NCBI GenBank assembly: GCA_036261915.1
Contig: DATAJX010000001.1
Location: forward strand, 1 to 64,000
Reading direction: 5' to 3'
Source of the DNA: DATAJX01 sp036261915
GTDB taxonomy: Bacteria; Pseudomonadota; Alphaproteobacteria; UBA2136; UBA6156
Length of the DNA: 64,000 bases
Positions within the stretch are counted from its first letter, which is position 1. Each line of letters begins with the position of its first letter. The notes beneath the pieces are model-generated. The model made no database searches. It was given only the letters and a program-made list of their open reading frames with translations, and was not told where the DNA came from. A program made the position numbers and the translations under genes. Below are positions 15,244 through 22,867 of the stretch, piece by piece.

Positions 15244-15906
15244 ATGACACTGGTACCCGTGGCCTTCGATCACGATTACCCCGACGCGCGTTGGGCGTAT
15301 GACAACCTGAATACCCGCTGCAAACGCGACTTCCCCCGCAGCGGAAAGAACCGCCTGCTGGACCCTGCCACCTGCGATGCGTGGCAGCAGGAGGTTTCGC
15401 GCCTGCTCGACGCCGACTTCAACTACGGTGGTTACCTTGAGTACCGCGGCGACCTGTGGCGCAACCACTACCACAAGCCCGATGCCATGCGGCATCTGGG
15501 CGTGGATTATAACGTGCCCGCAGGCACCCGTGTGGCGGTGCCCGCCGCCTGCGAAGTGATACGCGTGGTGCGCGACCCCGACCAGAACGGCGGGTGGGGC
15601 GGTGTGGTGTTTTTCAGGCTTGAAAGCACGTACAAAGGGGCCGACTACTTTTTGTACGGCCACCTGGCGCACGACAGCCTGCCCGAGGTTGGCCACTTTT
15701 TTGGCCGCGGCGAGGTAGTGGGGCGCATCGGTGTGGCGGCCGAGAACGGCGGGTGGTTCCCCCACCTGCACGTGCAGTGCTTCACCCGGGCGGTTTACGA
15801 CAAATATGCCCCCGCGCTGGAGCAGATGGACGGCTACGGCCGCAACGACCTGCTGGAGCGCCCCGACATGCCCGACCCGACCGAACTGATGGCCGGGTTG
15901 CACTAG
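15244..15906 (+). CDS. M23 family metallopeptidase-like protein
   Basis: A 220-residue protein. The ATG at 15244 is preferred since AGGGA lies 8 bases upstream, while the ATG at 15235 overlaps that site. The peptidase fold is indicated by HLGVDYNVPAGTRVAVP (metal-binding His and Asp), FLYGHL and the PHLHVQ motif. These match the LytM/M23 group, which cut peptide cross-links in peptidoglycan or act as degenerate binding domains. No signal peptide is visible, which is odd for a wall enzyme; cytoplasmic M23-like domains of unknown role exist. A terminator follows 15 bases after the stop. Confidence 0.75.
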   Translation: MTLVPVAFDHDYPDARWAYDNLNTRCKRDFPRSGKNRLLDPATCDAWQQEVSRLLDADFNYGGYLEYRGDLWRNHYHKPDAMRHLGVDYNVPAGTRVAVPAACEVIRVVRDPDQNGGWGGVVFFRLESTYKGADYFLYGHLAHDSLPEVGHFFGRGEVVGRIGVAAENGGWFPHLHVQCFTRAVYDKYAPALEQMDGYGRNDLLERPDMPDPTELMAGLH

Positions 15907-15920
15907 CCCCGAATACGACG

Positions 15921-15948
15921 AAAAAGCCCCTTTTTGAGGGGCTTTTTT
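15921..15948 (+). terminator. Terminator after the M23-like gene
   Basis: AAAAAGCCCC and GGGGCTTTTT pair around a 7-base loop, ending in a T run. Confidence 0.85.
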
Positions 15949-16072
15949 GCGCGCGCGAAGGGGGTGGTTTCCTGACAACGCAGCGCACCATATAAAAAAC
16001 TAACTTTTGATTTAAATATATGATTAATATGAATTATTTGTGGTTTGTTGCAGGGCGGGAAAGGGTGGTTGC

Positions 16073-16216
16073 GGGGGCATTGCAGGGTCAGGAAAAGGGC
16101 CGGAACGGGGCTGGGGCCCTCCATAAGGTTAGGCAGGCCTGAAAAGGGCCTGTGCTGGACGCAAGCAATTCTGCTGGCGCGCGGCGGGAGGGCCAGGCCG
16201 AAAGGTGAGTGCCCCC
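16073..16216 (+). ncRNA. Structured leader or small RNA candidate upstream of the GlsB-type gene
   Basis: Between an A+T-rich, promoter-like stretch (15990-16040) and the GlsB-type gene lies G+C-rich DNA with nested long-range pairing: GGGGGCA (16073-16079) with TGCCCCC (16210-16216), GGCCCTCC (16115-16122) with GGAGGGCC (16187-16194), and an inner hairpin CAGGCC/GGCCTG (16134-16152). The layout (closing stem, internal bulge, terminal stem) is that of a regulatory leader or a free small RNA such as 6S RNA. I cannot match it to a known motif. Confidence 0.35.
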
Positions 16217-16245
16217 TACAGACAAACCTAAAAGGAGTAAATAGT

Positions 16246-16497
16246 ATGGAACAATTACTGATTATGTTGGCCACCGGTTTGGTTGCCGGTGTACTTGCCA
16301 CCAAGATCGCTAAAAGCACCAGTCACGGGGTGGTGATCGACACCATCATCGGTAGCTTTGGTGTGTACGTGGGCCCGGTACTGTTTGCCCTTGCGGGTTT
16401 GCCGGCTCATAGCTTCATCATGACCACCCTGGTGGGCTTGGTGAGCGGTGTGGCCATCCACGCGCTGGCCAACTACCTCCCGAATAAAACTCTGTAG
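16246..16497 (+). CDS. GlsB/YeaQ/YmgE family stress-response membrane protein
   Basis: An 83-residue inner-membrane protein with a strong ribosome site (AAAGGAG). It has three hydrophobic, glycine-rich segments (LLIMLATGLVAGVLATKI, IIGSFGVYVGPVLFALAG, MTTLVGLVSGVAIHALA). This is the small transglycosylase-associated/GlsB family often induced by stress; the molecular role is unknown. The G+C-rich structured leader upstream suggests post-transcriptional control, and a terminator follows. Confidence 0.8.
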   Translation: MEQLLIMLATGLVAGVLATKIAKSTSHGVVIDTIIGSFGVYVGPVLFALAGLPAHSFIMTTLVGLVSGVAIHALANYLPNKTL

Positions 16498-16514
16498 TTA
16501 GGGTTTTGGGAAAA

Positions 16515-16540
16515 GGCCCCTTCGGGGGCCTTTGGTTTTT
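16515..16540 (+). terminator. Terminator after the GlsB-type gene
   Basis: GGCCCC-TTCG-GGGGCC hairpin with a T-rich tail. Confidence 0.8.
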
Positions 16541-16550
16541 AACCACCGCC

Positions 16551-16644
16551 GTCATCCTCGCGCTTTCTTCAAGCGCGGGGATCCACAGGTTCCTTTTAAA
16601 GTGGATCCCCGCGCGCGCCTAAGAAGGCCGCACGCGAGGATGAC
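16551..16644. repeat. Nested palindromic REP/MITE-like element
   Basis: The outer arms GTCATCCTCGCG (16551-16562) and CGCGAGGATGAC (16633-16644) are perfect inverse complements. The inner arms GCGCGGGGATCCAC (16573-16586) and GTGGATCCCCGCGC (16601-16614) are also perfect. The GTCATCC...GGGGATCCAC theme resembles the CGTCATTCCCGCG-type dispersed repeats known in several proteobacteria. It sits between convergent genes. Confidence 0.75.
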
Positions 16645-16654
16645 GACTGTGGCG

Positions 16655-17803
16655 TTAGTCGATGATCCAGTCGGTTTTGGAGAGGCTGGTGAGATTTTTG
16701 TGGCCGGATTTTGTGATGACCACCACGTCTTCGATGCGGCATCCGCCCATGAACTGCGGGTGCGTGTTGGGCGGGTAGTAGAGGCCGGGTTCGACGCTGG
16801 TGACGTAACCGGCCTGCAGTTCGCATGGCGCGGTGGAAAGCATGCGCGGGCCGGCGTCGTGCAGTTCCAGCCCCACGCTGTGGCCGGTGCCGTGGAAGTA
16901 GCCGAACGGCGTGCCGCCCTTGTTGCCGGTGGCAAATCCCGCCTGCGCAAAGTGGTTGGCCACGGCGGTGTGCACGGCCATGCCCTCGGCCTTGGCCTTG
17001 AGCATGCTGAGCGCCAACTGCTGTGCGGCCAGCACGGTTTGATACACCTGGCGCTGGACGGCGCTGGGTTGGCCTTTGATGTAGGTGCGCGTCAGGTCGC
17101 CCCAGTAGCCGTTGGGGTGGCGCGGGTAGTTATCGATGATGATGAGTTCGTGCGCCCGCAGCACGCCGTGGCCGTGCTCGTGCGGCATGGTGGCCTGCAG
17201 CCCGCAGGTGACGATGGGGCCGCCCGAAAATTCGGTGGCGCCGCCCTTGAGCGCGACGATGCGCATTTCGGTCTGCAGTATTTCCGACGTCAGCGGTTTG
17301 TTGCGCCAAGCGAGGGTGCTGTCGGCCTCGATGGTACTTTGCTTGAGGATGGCGATGGCGCGCTTGAAGCATTTTTCGTTCAGCTTTTGGGCGGCCTTGA
17401 GCTTGGCGATCTCTTCGGCCGTTTTGATACCACGCGTGGGGAAGAACGGGTTGCTGTCGGCGCCGCCCAGCGGCAGCCCGGCGTTTTGCAGCTGGATGAA
17501 CAGGCCGGTGGGGAAGCTGGCGGGCACCTCGATGCGCTCGGGCGCGCTGCCCTGCGTGACGAGAAAGCGCACCATGGTGACCATGTCGAGCGGCTGGCCG
17601 GGGAACTTTTCGCGCGCCTCGGCAAAGCTGTGTACGTGGTCGGCCTTGGCGTTCTGGCGCATCAGGGCCAGTTCGAGGTCGGATACCAGAATGTGCGTTT
17701 GGCCGCCCGGCGCCATGTACCACAGCGCGGGGTCGGCAATGGCGGTGCCGGTGGCGTAGCGCCAGTTGGCGCCGTTCTCGAAGATCAGCTTGGCGGTTGT
17801 CAT
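16655..17803 (-). CDS. M24 family metallopeptidase (Xaa-Pro aminopeptidase-like)
   Basis: A 382-residue pita-bread-fold peptidase. The N-terminal creatinase-like domain (1-140) precedes the catalytic domain, whose two-metal ligands are visible: the Asp pair in IIIDNYPRHPNGYWGDLTRT, the His in HGTGHSVGLELHD, and the Glu residues in VEPGLYYP and RIEDVVV. Such enzymes remove the residue before proline from peptides in the cytoplasm. It is last in the operon uvrD-ydcF-prmA-M24, 9 bases after prmA. Exact substrate preference cannot be read from sequence. Confidence 0.85.
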   Translation of the reverse strand: MTTAKLIFENGANWRYATGTAIADPALWYMAPGGQTHILVSDLELALMRQNAKADHVHSFAEAREKFPGQPLDMVTMVRFLVTQGSAPERIEVPASFPTGLFIQLQNAGLPLGGADSNPFFPTRGIKTAEEIAKLKAAQKLNEKCFKRAIAILKQSTIEADSTLAWRNKPLTSEILQTEMRIVALKGGATEFSGGPIVTCGLQATMPHEHGHGVLRAHELIIIDNYPRHPNGYWGDLTRTYIKGQPSAVQRQVYQTVLAAQQLALSMLKAKAEGMAVHTAVANHFAQAGFATGNKGGTPFGYFHGTGHSVGLELHDAGPRMLSTAPCELQAGYVTSVEPGLYYPPNTHPQFMGGCRIEDVVVITKSGHKNLTSLSKTDWIID

Positions 17804-17812
17804 TGGGCCCCT

Positions 17813-18652
17813 TTATTTCATGTAAGTATGCGCCAGCCAGCCTGCCTGCGACAGTTCGCGCCCGTGCAGCAGCCCCAGTTGGGTGTAAGCGGTGTGGATT
17901 TTGGGCCCTTGCTCGGTGGTGAAGCCGCTTAAAATAAGCGTGCCGCCCGGTGCCAGCAGCGCGGCCAGCTTGGGGGCCAGGTGGAGCAGCGGCTCGAGCA
18001 ATATGTTGGCGAAAATGAGCGGGTAGGGGGCCTGCTGCGCAATGGCGGGGTGGATGAGTTCGGCATCGTCGACATACAAAATGTGATCGGCCACGCCGTT
18101 ATCGGCGGCGTTTTCGCGCCCGATGACGACGCTGGCGGGGTCGTTGTCGGTGCACACGGTTTGGATGCCCAGCAGCTTGGCCGCCGCGATGGCCAGGATG
18201 GCCGAACCCGCGCCGACATCGAGCGCGTGGCTGGGGGTGGCCTTGAGGTCGGCCAGCGCCTGCAGGCAGTTACTGGTGGTGGCGTGCTCGCCGCTGCCGA
18301 AGGCCATGTTGGGCGGAATGGCGATGCCCAGTTTGCCCGGCGGCGTGGGCTCATTATTCCGGGCGATGAAGAACGGCCCGATGGCCAGTGGCGGGAAGTT
18401 GGCCCGCGTGGCGGCGACGTAATCGACGCTTTCGTCGATGCGTTGCCAGCGCAGGGTGGCGGGTTCGATGTCGGCCAGCAGTTTTTCGAACAGGTCGAGT
18501 TCGGCCTCTTCGACGAACCAGCTCAGCATGTAGGCGCTGTCGTCATTTTTAACTTCCGCCACGTCGAGCGATGCGCCGGTCAGCTCGGTGAGCGGGTTGA
18601 AGCGGGAAAGATCTGCACGGGCGATTTGGTGTTGGGCGGTGAGCAGGGGCAT
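17813..18652 (-). CDS. prmA: Ribosomal protein L11 methyltransferase
   Basis: A 279-residue class I SAM methyltransferase. The C-terminal catalytic domain has LDVGAGSAILAIAAAKLLG (SAM-binding loop), VCTDNDPASV and the NILLEPL motif (N-I-L-x-x-P-L) typical of PrmA. Residues 1-100 form the L11-recognition domain. The substrate is L11, trimethylated in E. coli. It lies 3 bases after the YdcF-like gene and 9 before the M24 gene. Confidence 0.92.
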   Translation of the reverse strand: MPLLTAQHQIARADLSRFNPLTELTGASLDVAEVKNDDSAYMLSWFVEEAELDLFEKLLADIEPATLRWQRIDESVDYVAATRANFPPLAIGPFFIARNNEPTPPGKLGIAIPPNMAFGSGEHATTSNCLQALADLKATPSHALDVGAGSAILAIAAAKLLGIQTVCTDNDPASVVIGRENAADNGVADHILYVDDAELIHPAIAQQAPYPLIFANILLEPLLHLAPKLAALLAPGGTLILSGFTTEQGPKIHTAYTQLGLLHGRELSQAGWLAHTYMK

Positions 18653-18655
18653 GGG

Positions 18656-19318
18656 CTAAGGCCTTTCGAGTTTGGGCAGGTGCTGGTTATAGCCAAGTTC
18701 GATAAGGCGGAACATGGCGCGTTTGACCGCTACTGGCATGCGCTGGGGGATTTGGAAACCTTTTTCGGCGTAAATATCGAAACGCGCGGTATCGCCCACC
18801 AGCGCGTGGAGGATATGTTCGGCAGGCTGGTTATGCAGGTATTCCTCGAACGTGATGCGCATGGAGTTGACGAACCACGCCACTTCGGGCCACTGCGCCT
18901 GCGCCGTGACCAGCGCCCGCCGCTCCATGAACGGTTTGTGGATGATGAGGCCCGACTTGACCTTGATTTGATGGGCCCGCAACAGTTCGCGCGAGAGGGT
19001 GACGTTCTGGCCGGTGTTCTGGGCCTGGTTTTCGATGAAGATGCGCTGGATGGCGACGCCCGCTTTGATGAGCGTTTCGGCGAACACTTCGGCCTCGGGC
19101 TGGTCCCAGCCGGTTTCGACCACCTCGCCCACATGGGCGATGCCGCCGCTGCACACGATGACCTTAAAGTTGAGGTCGAGCGCCACCTGCGCCGCGTATT
19201 CGACCACGCGCAGGTCGTTGTGGCCGAACAGGAACAAGGCGTCGGCCTTGCGGGGCGGCTCGGCCAGATAATTGTAATCCCACAAAATTTTGGCGTTGGC
19301 GAAAACCTCGGGGGTCAT
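18656..19318 (-). CDS. YdcF/DUF218 family protein
   Basis: A 220-residue protein with the DUF218 pattern: ADALFLFGHNDLRVVEYAA, VIVCSGGIAHVG and EAEVFAETLIKAGV followed by an Asn-rich element (NQAQNTGQNV). The family has a Rossmann-like fold and includes YdcF and the envelope-linked ElyC/SanA. No membrane segment is present here, so it resembles cytoplasmic YdcF, whose role is unclear. It overlaps the uvrD stop by 4 bases. Confidence 0.8.
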   Translation of the reverse strand: MTPEVFANAKILWDYNYLAEPPRKADALFLFGHNDLRVVEYAAQVALDLNFKVIVCSGGIAHVGEVVETGWDQPEAEVFAETLIKAGVAIQRIFIENQAQNTGQNVTLSRELLRAHQIKVKSGLIIHKPFMERRALVTAQAQWPEVAWFVNSMRITFEEYLHNQPAEHILHALVGDTARFDIYAEKGFQIPQRMPVAVKRAMFRLIELGYNQHLPKLERP

Positions 19319-21801
19319 GCGGCGGTGAGGTTGGCCAGCGTGGCCAGCATTTTTTTGACGCCGGATTTATCGAACGCGACGTGAAGCTTGAGTTCGGCGC
19401 CGTTGCCTTCGGTGCCCATGATGCGGCCGTAACCGAACTTTTGGTGGAACACGCGCTGGCCGACCTTGAAGCCGACGTGCTCTTCGGACTGGTCGAATTC
19501 GGCGTCGATGGCCTCGTTGACGATCTTGCGCGCGCCCTCGCGCCACGGGCTTTTGGCCTGCGTGCGGTACACCGGGCCGGGCCCATTTTCGTAAGCGCTG
19601 CTTTCGGTGCTGTAGTCGATGAGCGGTTCGGCCGGTTTGCGGTAATCGGAGCCGCCGTATTGCGAACTGCGCCTATCGGCGGTGCTGCCGGGCATGGGGC
19701 GCGGGCCGCCCATGTAGTTGCCGCTGCCGTAGCCGCCCGTCATGAAGCCCGGGGCGGTGCTGGCGAATTTTTTGAGGTGTTCTTCGGGGATCTCTTTGAG
19801 AAACCGCGACTCGATGCCCGGGATGAATTGCCCCCACATGCGGCGGCCCGCGGTGTACGAAATGACCAGCCGCGTGCGGGCGCGGGTAAGCGCCACGTAG
19901 GCCAGGCGGCGTTCTTCTTCGAGCCCCTTTTGGCCTTCTTCGTTCATGCTGCGCTGGTGGGGGAACAGGCCTTCTTCGAACCCCGGCAGGAACACGGTGT
20001 GGAATTCGAGCCCCTTGGCGGCGTGGATGGTCATGAGGCGCACGGCGTCGCCGGTTTCGGCGTCGCCGTCGGCCACCAGACTCACGTGGTCGAGGAAGCT
20101 TTGCAGGTCGGGGTATTCCTGCAGCGCGCGCAGCAGCTCCTTCAGGTTGTCGATGCGCGCCTTGGCATCGGGTTCGTCGTCGGCCTGCAGCATGTCGAGG
20201 TAGCCGCTTTCGGTCAGGATGCGTTCGGTCAGCCGGTCGGGTGTATCGACCTGCGCCAGCACCTTCCAGTTATCGACCTGCTCGACGAACATGCGCAATT
20301 GGCCACCGGCCTTGCCGCCCAACGCATCTGCATCGATGAGGGCGCGCGCGGCCTCGAGCAGGCCGTAGCCTTCGGCTACCGACTGGTCGCGCAGTTGCTG
20401 CAGCGTGCCTTCGCCCACGCCGCGGCGCGGCACGTTGACGATGCGCTCGAAGGCGAGGTCGTCGGACGCATTCTGCACCAGCCGCAGGTAGGCCAGCGCA
20501 TCTTTGATCTCCTTGCGTTCGTAAAAGCGCAGGCCGCCCACCACCACGTAAGTGATGCCCGCGCGGATGAACGCTTCTTCGAGCGGGCGGGTTTGCGCGG
20601 CGGTGCGCACCAGCACGGCAAGGTCATTCGGGCTTTTGCCGGTGCGCAGGTGCGCGGCGCACTGGTCGGCCACGAAGCGCGCCTCTTCGCGGTCATCCAT
20701 GAGCGGGTGCACCTCGATGCGCTCGCCATTGCCGGCATCGGTCCATAGCGCTTTGTCGTGCCGCGTTTTGTTGTTGGAGATGACCCCGTTGGCGGCGGCC
20801 AATATGTGCCCGGTGCTGCGGTAATTTTGCTCGAGCCGTACCACGTGGGCGTTGGGGTAGTCATTGTCGAACTTGAGGATGTTGCCCACCAGCGCGCCGC
20901 GCCAGGCGTAAATGCTCTGGTCGTCGTCGCCCACCACGGCGATGTTGTTGTGCTGCGCCAGCAGCTTGAGCCACTGGTACTGCACGGCGTTGGTATCCTG
21001 ATACTCGTCGACCATAATATAGCGCAGCTGGCGCTGGTAGCGTTCCAGCAGGTCGGGGTTTTGGCGCAAAATGGTAAGCGGGTGCAGCAGCAGGTGGCCG
21101 AAATCGACCGCGTTGAGCGCCTTGAGCCGGGCCTGATACTGGCGGAACAGTTTGACGCCGTGGCGGTCGAACGCGCTGGCCTCTTCGGTGCTCACGTCGT
21201 CGGCGTGCCAGCCGTTATCGAGCCATTTGTTGAACAAAAAGCCGAGCTGGCGCGGCACGTAGCGCTGGGGGTCGAGCCCGGCATCCTTCACCAGCTGGGT
21301 GATGAGCCGTTGCTGATCGTCGGGGTCGAGGATGACGAAGTCGGGCTTTAAGCCCGCGCGCTCGGCGTGGCTGCGCAGCATGCGCATGCCCAGCCGGTGG
21401 AAGGTGCCCAGCCACATGCCGGTGGGCGCGCCGCCGATGAGCTGCTCGGTACGCTCGGCCATTTCGCGTGCCGCCTTGTTGGTGAAGGTGACGGCCAATA
21501 TTTCATTCGTGCGCGCGGCCTGCGTGAGCAGCAGGTAGGCGATGCGGTGGGTGAGCACGCGGGTTTTGCCGGTGCCAGCGCCCGCCAATATCAGCAGCGG
21601 GCCTTCGGTGTGCTGCACGGCTTCGGCCTGCTCGGGGTTCAGGCCGCGCAGCAGTTCGTCGGCCCTTGTATTGCCGCCGGCGGGGTAGGGGTCGGCCGGT
21701 ACGAAGCCCTCGCGTTTGGGCGCGGCCGTGGGCATGGGCGCGGGCTCCTGTTCGGGCGTGACGTCGGTGGCTTCGGCAAAGGGATCGTGGTTGGAAAACA
21801 T
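19315..21801 (-). CDS. uvrD: UvrD/PcrA/Rep superfamily 1A DNA helicase
   Basis: An 828-residue helicase from the ATG at 21801; the frame extends upstream but crosses another gene. Motifs: Q-motif LLRGLNPEQAEAVQ, Walker A ILAGAGTGKTR, VDEYQDTNAVQY, GDDDQSIYAWRGA, QNYRST, LMTIHAAKGLEF and VALTRARTRL. It unwinds DNA 3'-5' in repair and in removing proteins from DNA. The C-terminus has a glycine-rich linker and a Tudor-like end (VGFKVGQRVFHQKFGYGRIM) as in PcrA/UvrD, which binds RNA polymerase. First gene of a four-gene operon. Confidence 0.93.
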   Translation of the reverse strand: MFSNHDPFAEATDVTPEQEPAPMPTAAPKREGFVPADPYPAGGNTRADELLRGLNPEQAEAVQHTEGPLLILAGAGTGKTRVLTHRIAYLLLTQAARTNEILAVTFTNKAAREMAERTEQLIGGAPTGMWLGTFHRLGMRMLRSHAERAGLKPDFVILDPDDQQRLITQLVKDAGLDPQRYVPRQLGFLFNKWLDNGWHADDVSTEEASAFDRHGVKLFRQYQARLKALNAVDFGHLLLHPLTILRQNPDLLERYQRQLRYIMVDEYQDTNAVQYQWLKLLAQHNNIAVVGDDDQSIYAWRGALVGNILKFDNDYPNAHVVRLEQNYRSTGHILAAANGVISNNKTRHDKALWTDAGNGERIEVHPLMDDREEARFVADQCAAHLRTGKSPNDLAVLVRTAAQTRPLEEAFIRAGITYVVVGGLRFYERKEIKDALAYLRLVQNASDDLAFERIVNVPRRGVGEGTLQQLRDQSVAEGYGLLEAARALIDADALGGKAGGQLRMFVEQVDNWKVLAQVDTPDRLTERILTESGYLDMLQADDEPDAKARIDNLKELLRALQEYPDLQSFLDHVSLVADGDAETGDAVRLMTIHAAKGLEFHTVFLPGFEEGLFPHQRSMNEEGQKGLEEERRLAYVALTRARTRLVISYTAGRRMWGQFIPGIESRFLKEIPEEHLKKFASTAPGFMTGGYGSGNYMGGPRPMPGSTADRRSSQYGGSDYRKPAEPLIDYSTESSAYENGPGPVYRTQAKSPWREGARKIVNEAIDAEFDQSEEHVGFKVGQRVFHQKFGYGRIMGTEGNGAELKLHVAFDKSGVKKMLATLANLTAA

Positions 21802-21863
21802 TGGCCCTTTATGCCAAAAAAAACCCGCCGTGGCGAGGGTGTTCAAGCTGCTGAAAACAGGCG

Positions 21864-22082
21864 CTATTGCTTGGTGCTTTTGTGGCCGAGCATCTGGATG
21901 ATGAGCGTGCCCACCAGCGTGGCCAGCGCCAGCGCGATGATAAGGTGCGGCTGCATAGTGACCTTGGTGAACAGGCTGGCCTGGTAGGCCCCGATGCCGA
22001 AGATCAGCACCAGCGCCATGTAGCGGAAGGCCTTGAGGTAGACCATGGCGGCGGCAACGATGATGATAACGGCGGTTTCCAT
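21864..22082 (-). CDS. Small membrane protein, hypothetical
   Basis: A 72-residue protein with about three hydrophobic segments (VIIIVAAAMVYL, MALVLIFGIGAY, LIIALALATLVGTLII) and a basic C-terminus. No family recognised. It lies 62 bases upstream of uvrD in the same direction and may share its transcript. Confidence 0.6.
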   Translation of the reverse strand: METAVIIIVAAAMVYLKAFRYMALVLIFGIGAYQASLFTKVTMQPHLIIALALATLVGTLIIQMLGHKSTKQ

Positions 22083-22189
22083 AGAGCCTAGATGGAGCCG
22101 TTTCGCTTGTTTTCAAGGGGTTGGACATAAAAAAGGCATAGGGCAGCCAAGGGGTTGCGATATGGGTTTGGCGGGCCTACCATGCGCCC

Positions 22190-22840
22190 ATGAATACCCC
22201 TGCCGCCATTGAAGGGCTTTGGAACCGCTGGGTGCGGTTCCGCAACGCCTTTATGACCCGCTGGCTGAGCCTGCTGTACGGCCAGGCGGTTGAGGTTGTG
22301 CCCAAGGGCCACGTGGCGCTGGCCGGGGCCGTGGTGCTGTGGTTTTTGCAGGACGGTTTTAAGCAGTTTGTGCTGCTGAAGCAGAACGACGGCGATGGCC
22401 GCGCGCGGTTCATCAGCTGTTTGGGCACCGGCCCGCACAACGACATGGGCAGCGCCCTGGCCGCCGTACTGAAAAGCCAGCTGGGCGAAGTGTTTGCCCG
22501 CACGGTGGAAAAGCGCTTGCTGGCCGCCGACCGCGTGGCTGCCGCGCCGTTGTTTTCCTACACCGATGATGGCCTGGGCACCACCAGCCCGGTGCAAACG
22601 CTGGTGTGGGTGGTGCAGATGAACCCCGCCGCGCTCGACCTGATTCATACCGGCAAGAACGCGCAGGTGATGGTGGTGGCCGAGTTCGGCCTCAGCTCGA
22701 ACAAGATATCGCCCACCCACCGCGCGCTGTACCAAAGCGCCATGCGCCACCTGCCCAAGGGCAAAATGGCCAATGTGCCGGAAGCGGGCGATGAGGGCGT
22801 GAAGATGTTACAGCCGGGCGATAGCCGCACAGTCCACTAA
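22190..22840 (+). CDS. Hypothetical protein
   Basis: A 216-residue soluble protein that I do not recognise. Visible features are an aromatic and basic N-terminus (EGLWNRWVRFRNAF), the segment AGAVVLWFLQDGFKQFVLLKQNDGDGRARFIS, which reads like a beta strand entering a Nudix-like or similar small fold but lacks a Nudix box, and SPTHRALYQSAM near the C-terminus. It diverges from the uvrD group and ends at a terminator shared with convergent lysK. Confidence 0.6.
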   Translation: MNTPAAIEGLWNRWVRFRNAFMTRWLSLLYGQAVEVVPKGHVALAGAVVLWFLQDGFKQFVLLKQNDGDGRARFISCLGTGPHNDMGSALAAVLKSQLGEVFARTVEKRLLAADRVAAAPLFSYTDDGLGTTSPVQTLVWVVQMNPAALDLIHTGKNAQVMVVAEFGLSSNKISPTHRALYQSAMRHLPKGKMANVPEAGDEGVKMLQPGDSRTVH

Positions 22841-22843
22841 ATT

Positions 22844-22867
22844 AAAAACCGCCCGAGGGCGGTTTTT
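22844..22867. terminator. Bidirectional terminator between convergent genes
   Basis: AAAAACCGCCC-GA-GGGCGGTTTTT; serves the 22190 gene on the plus strand and lysK on the minus strand. Confidence 0.85.
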
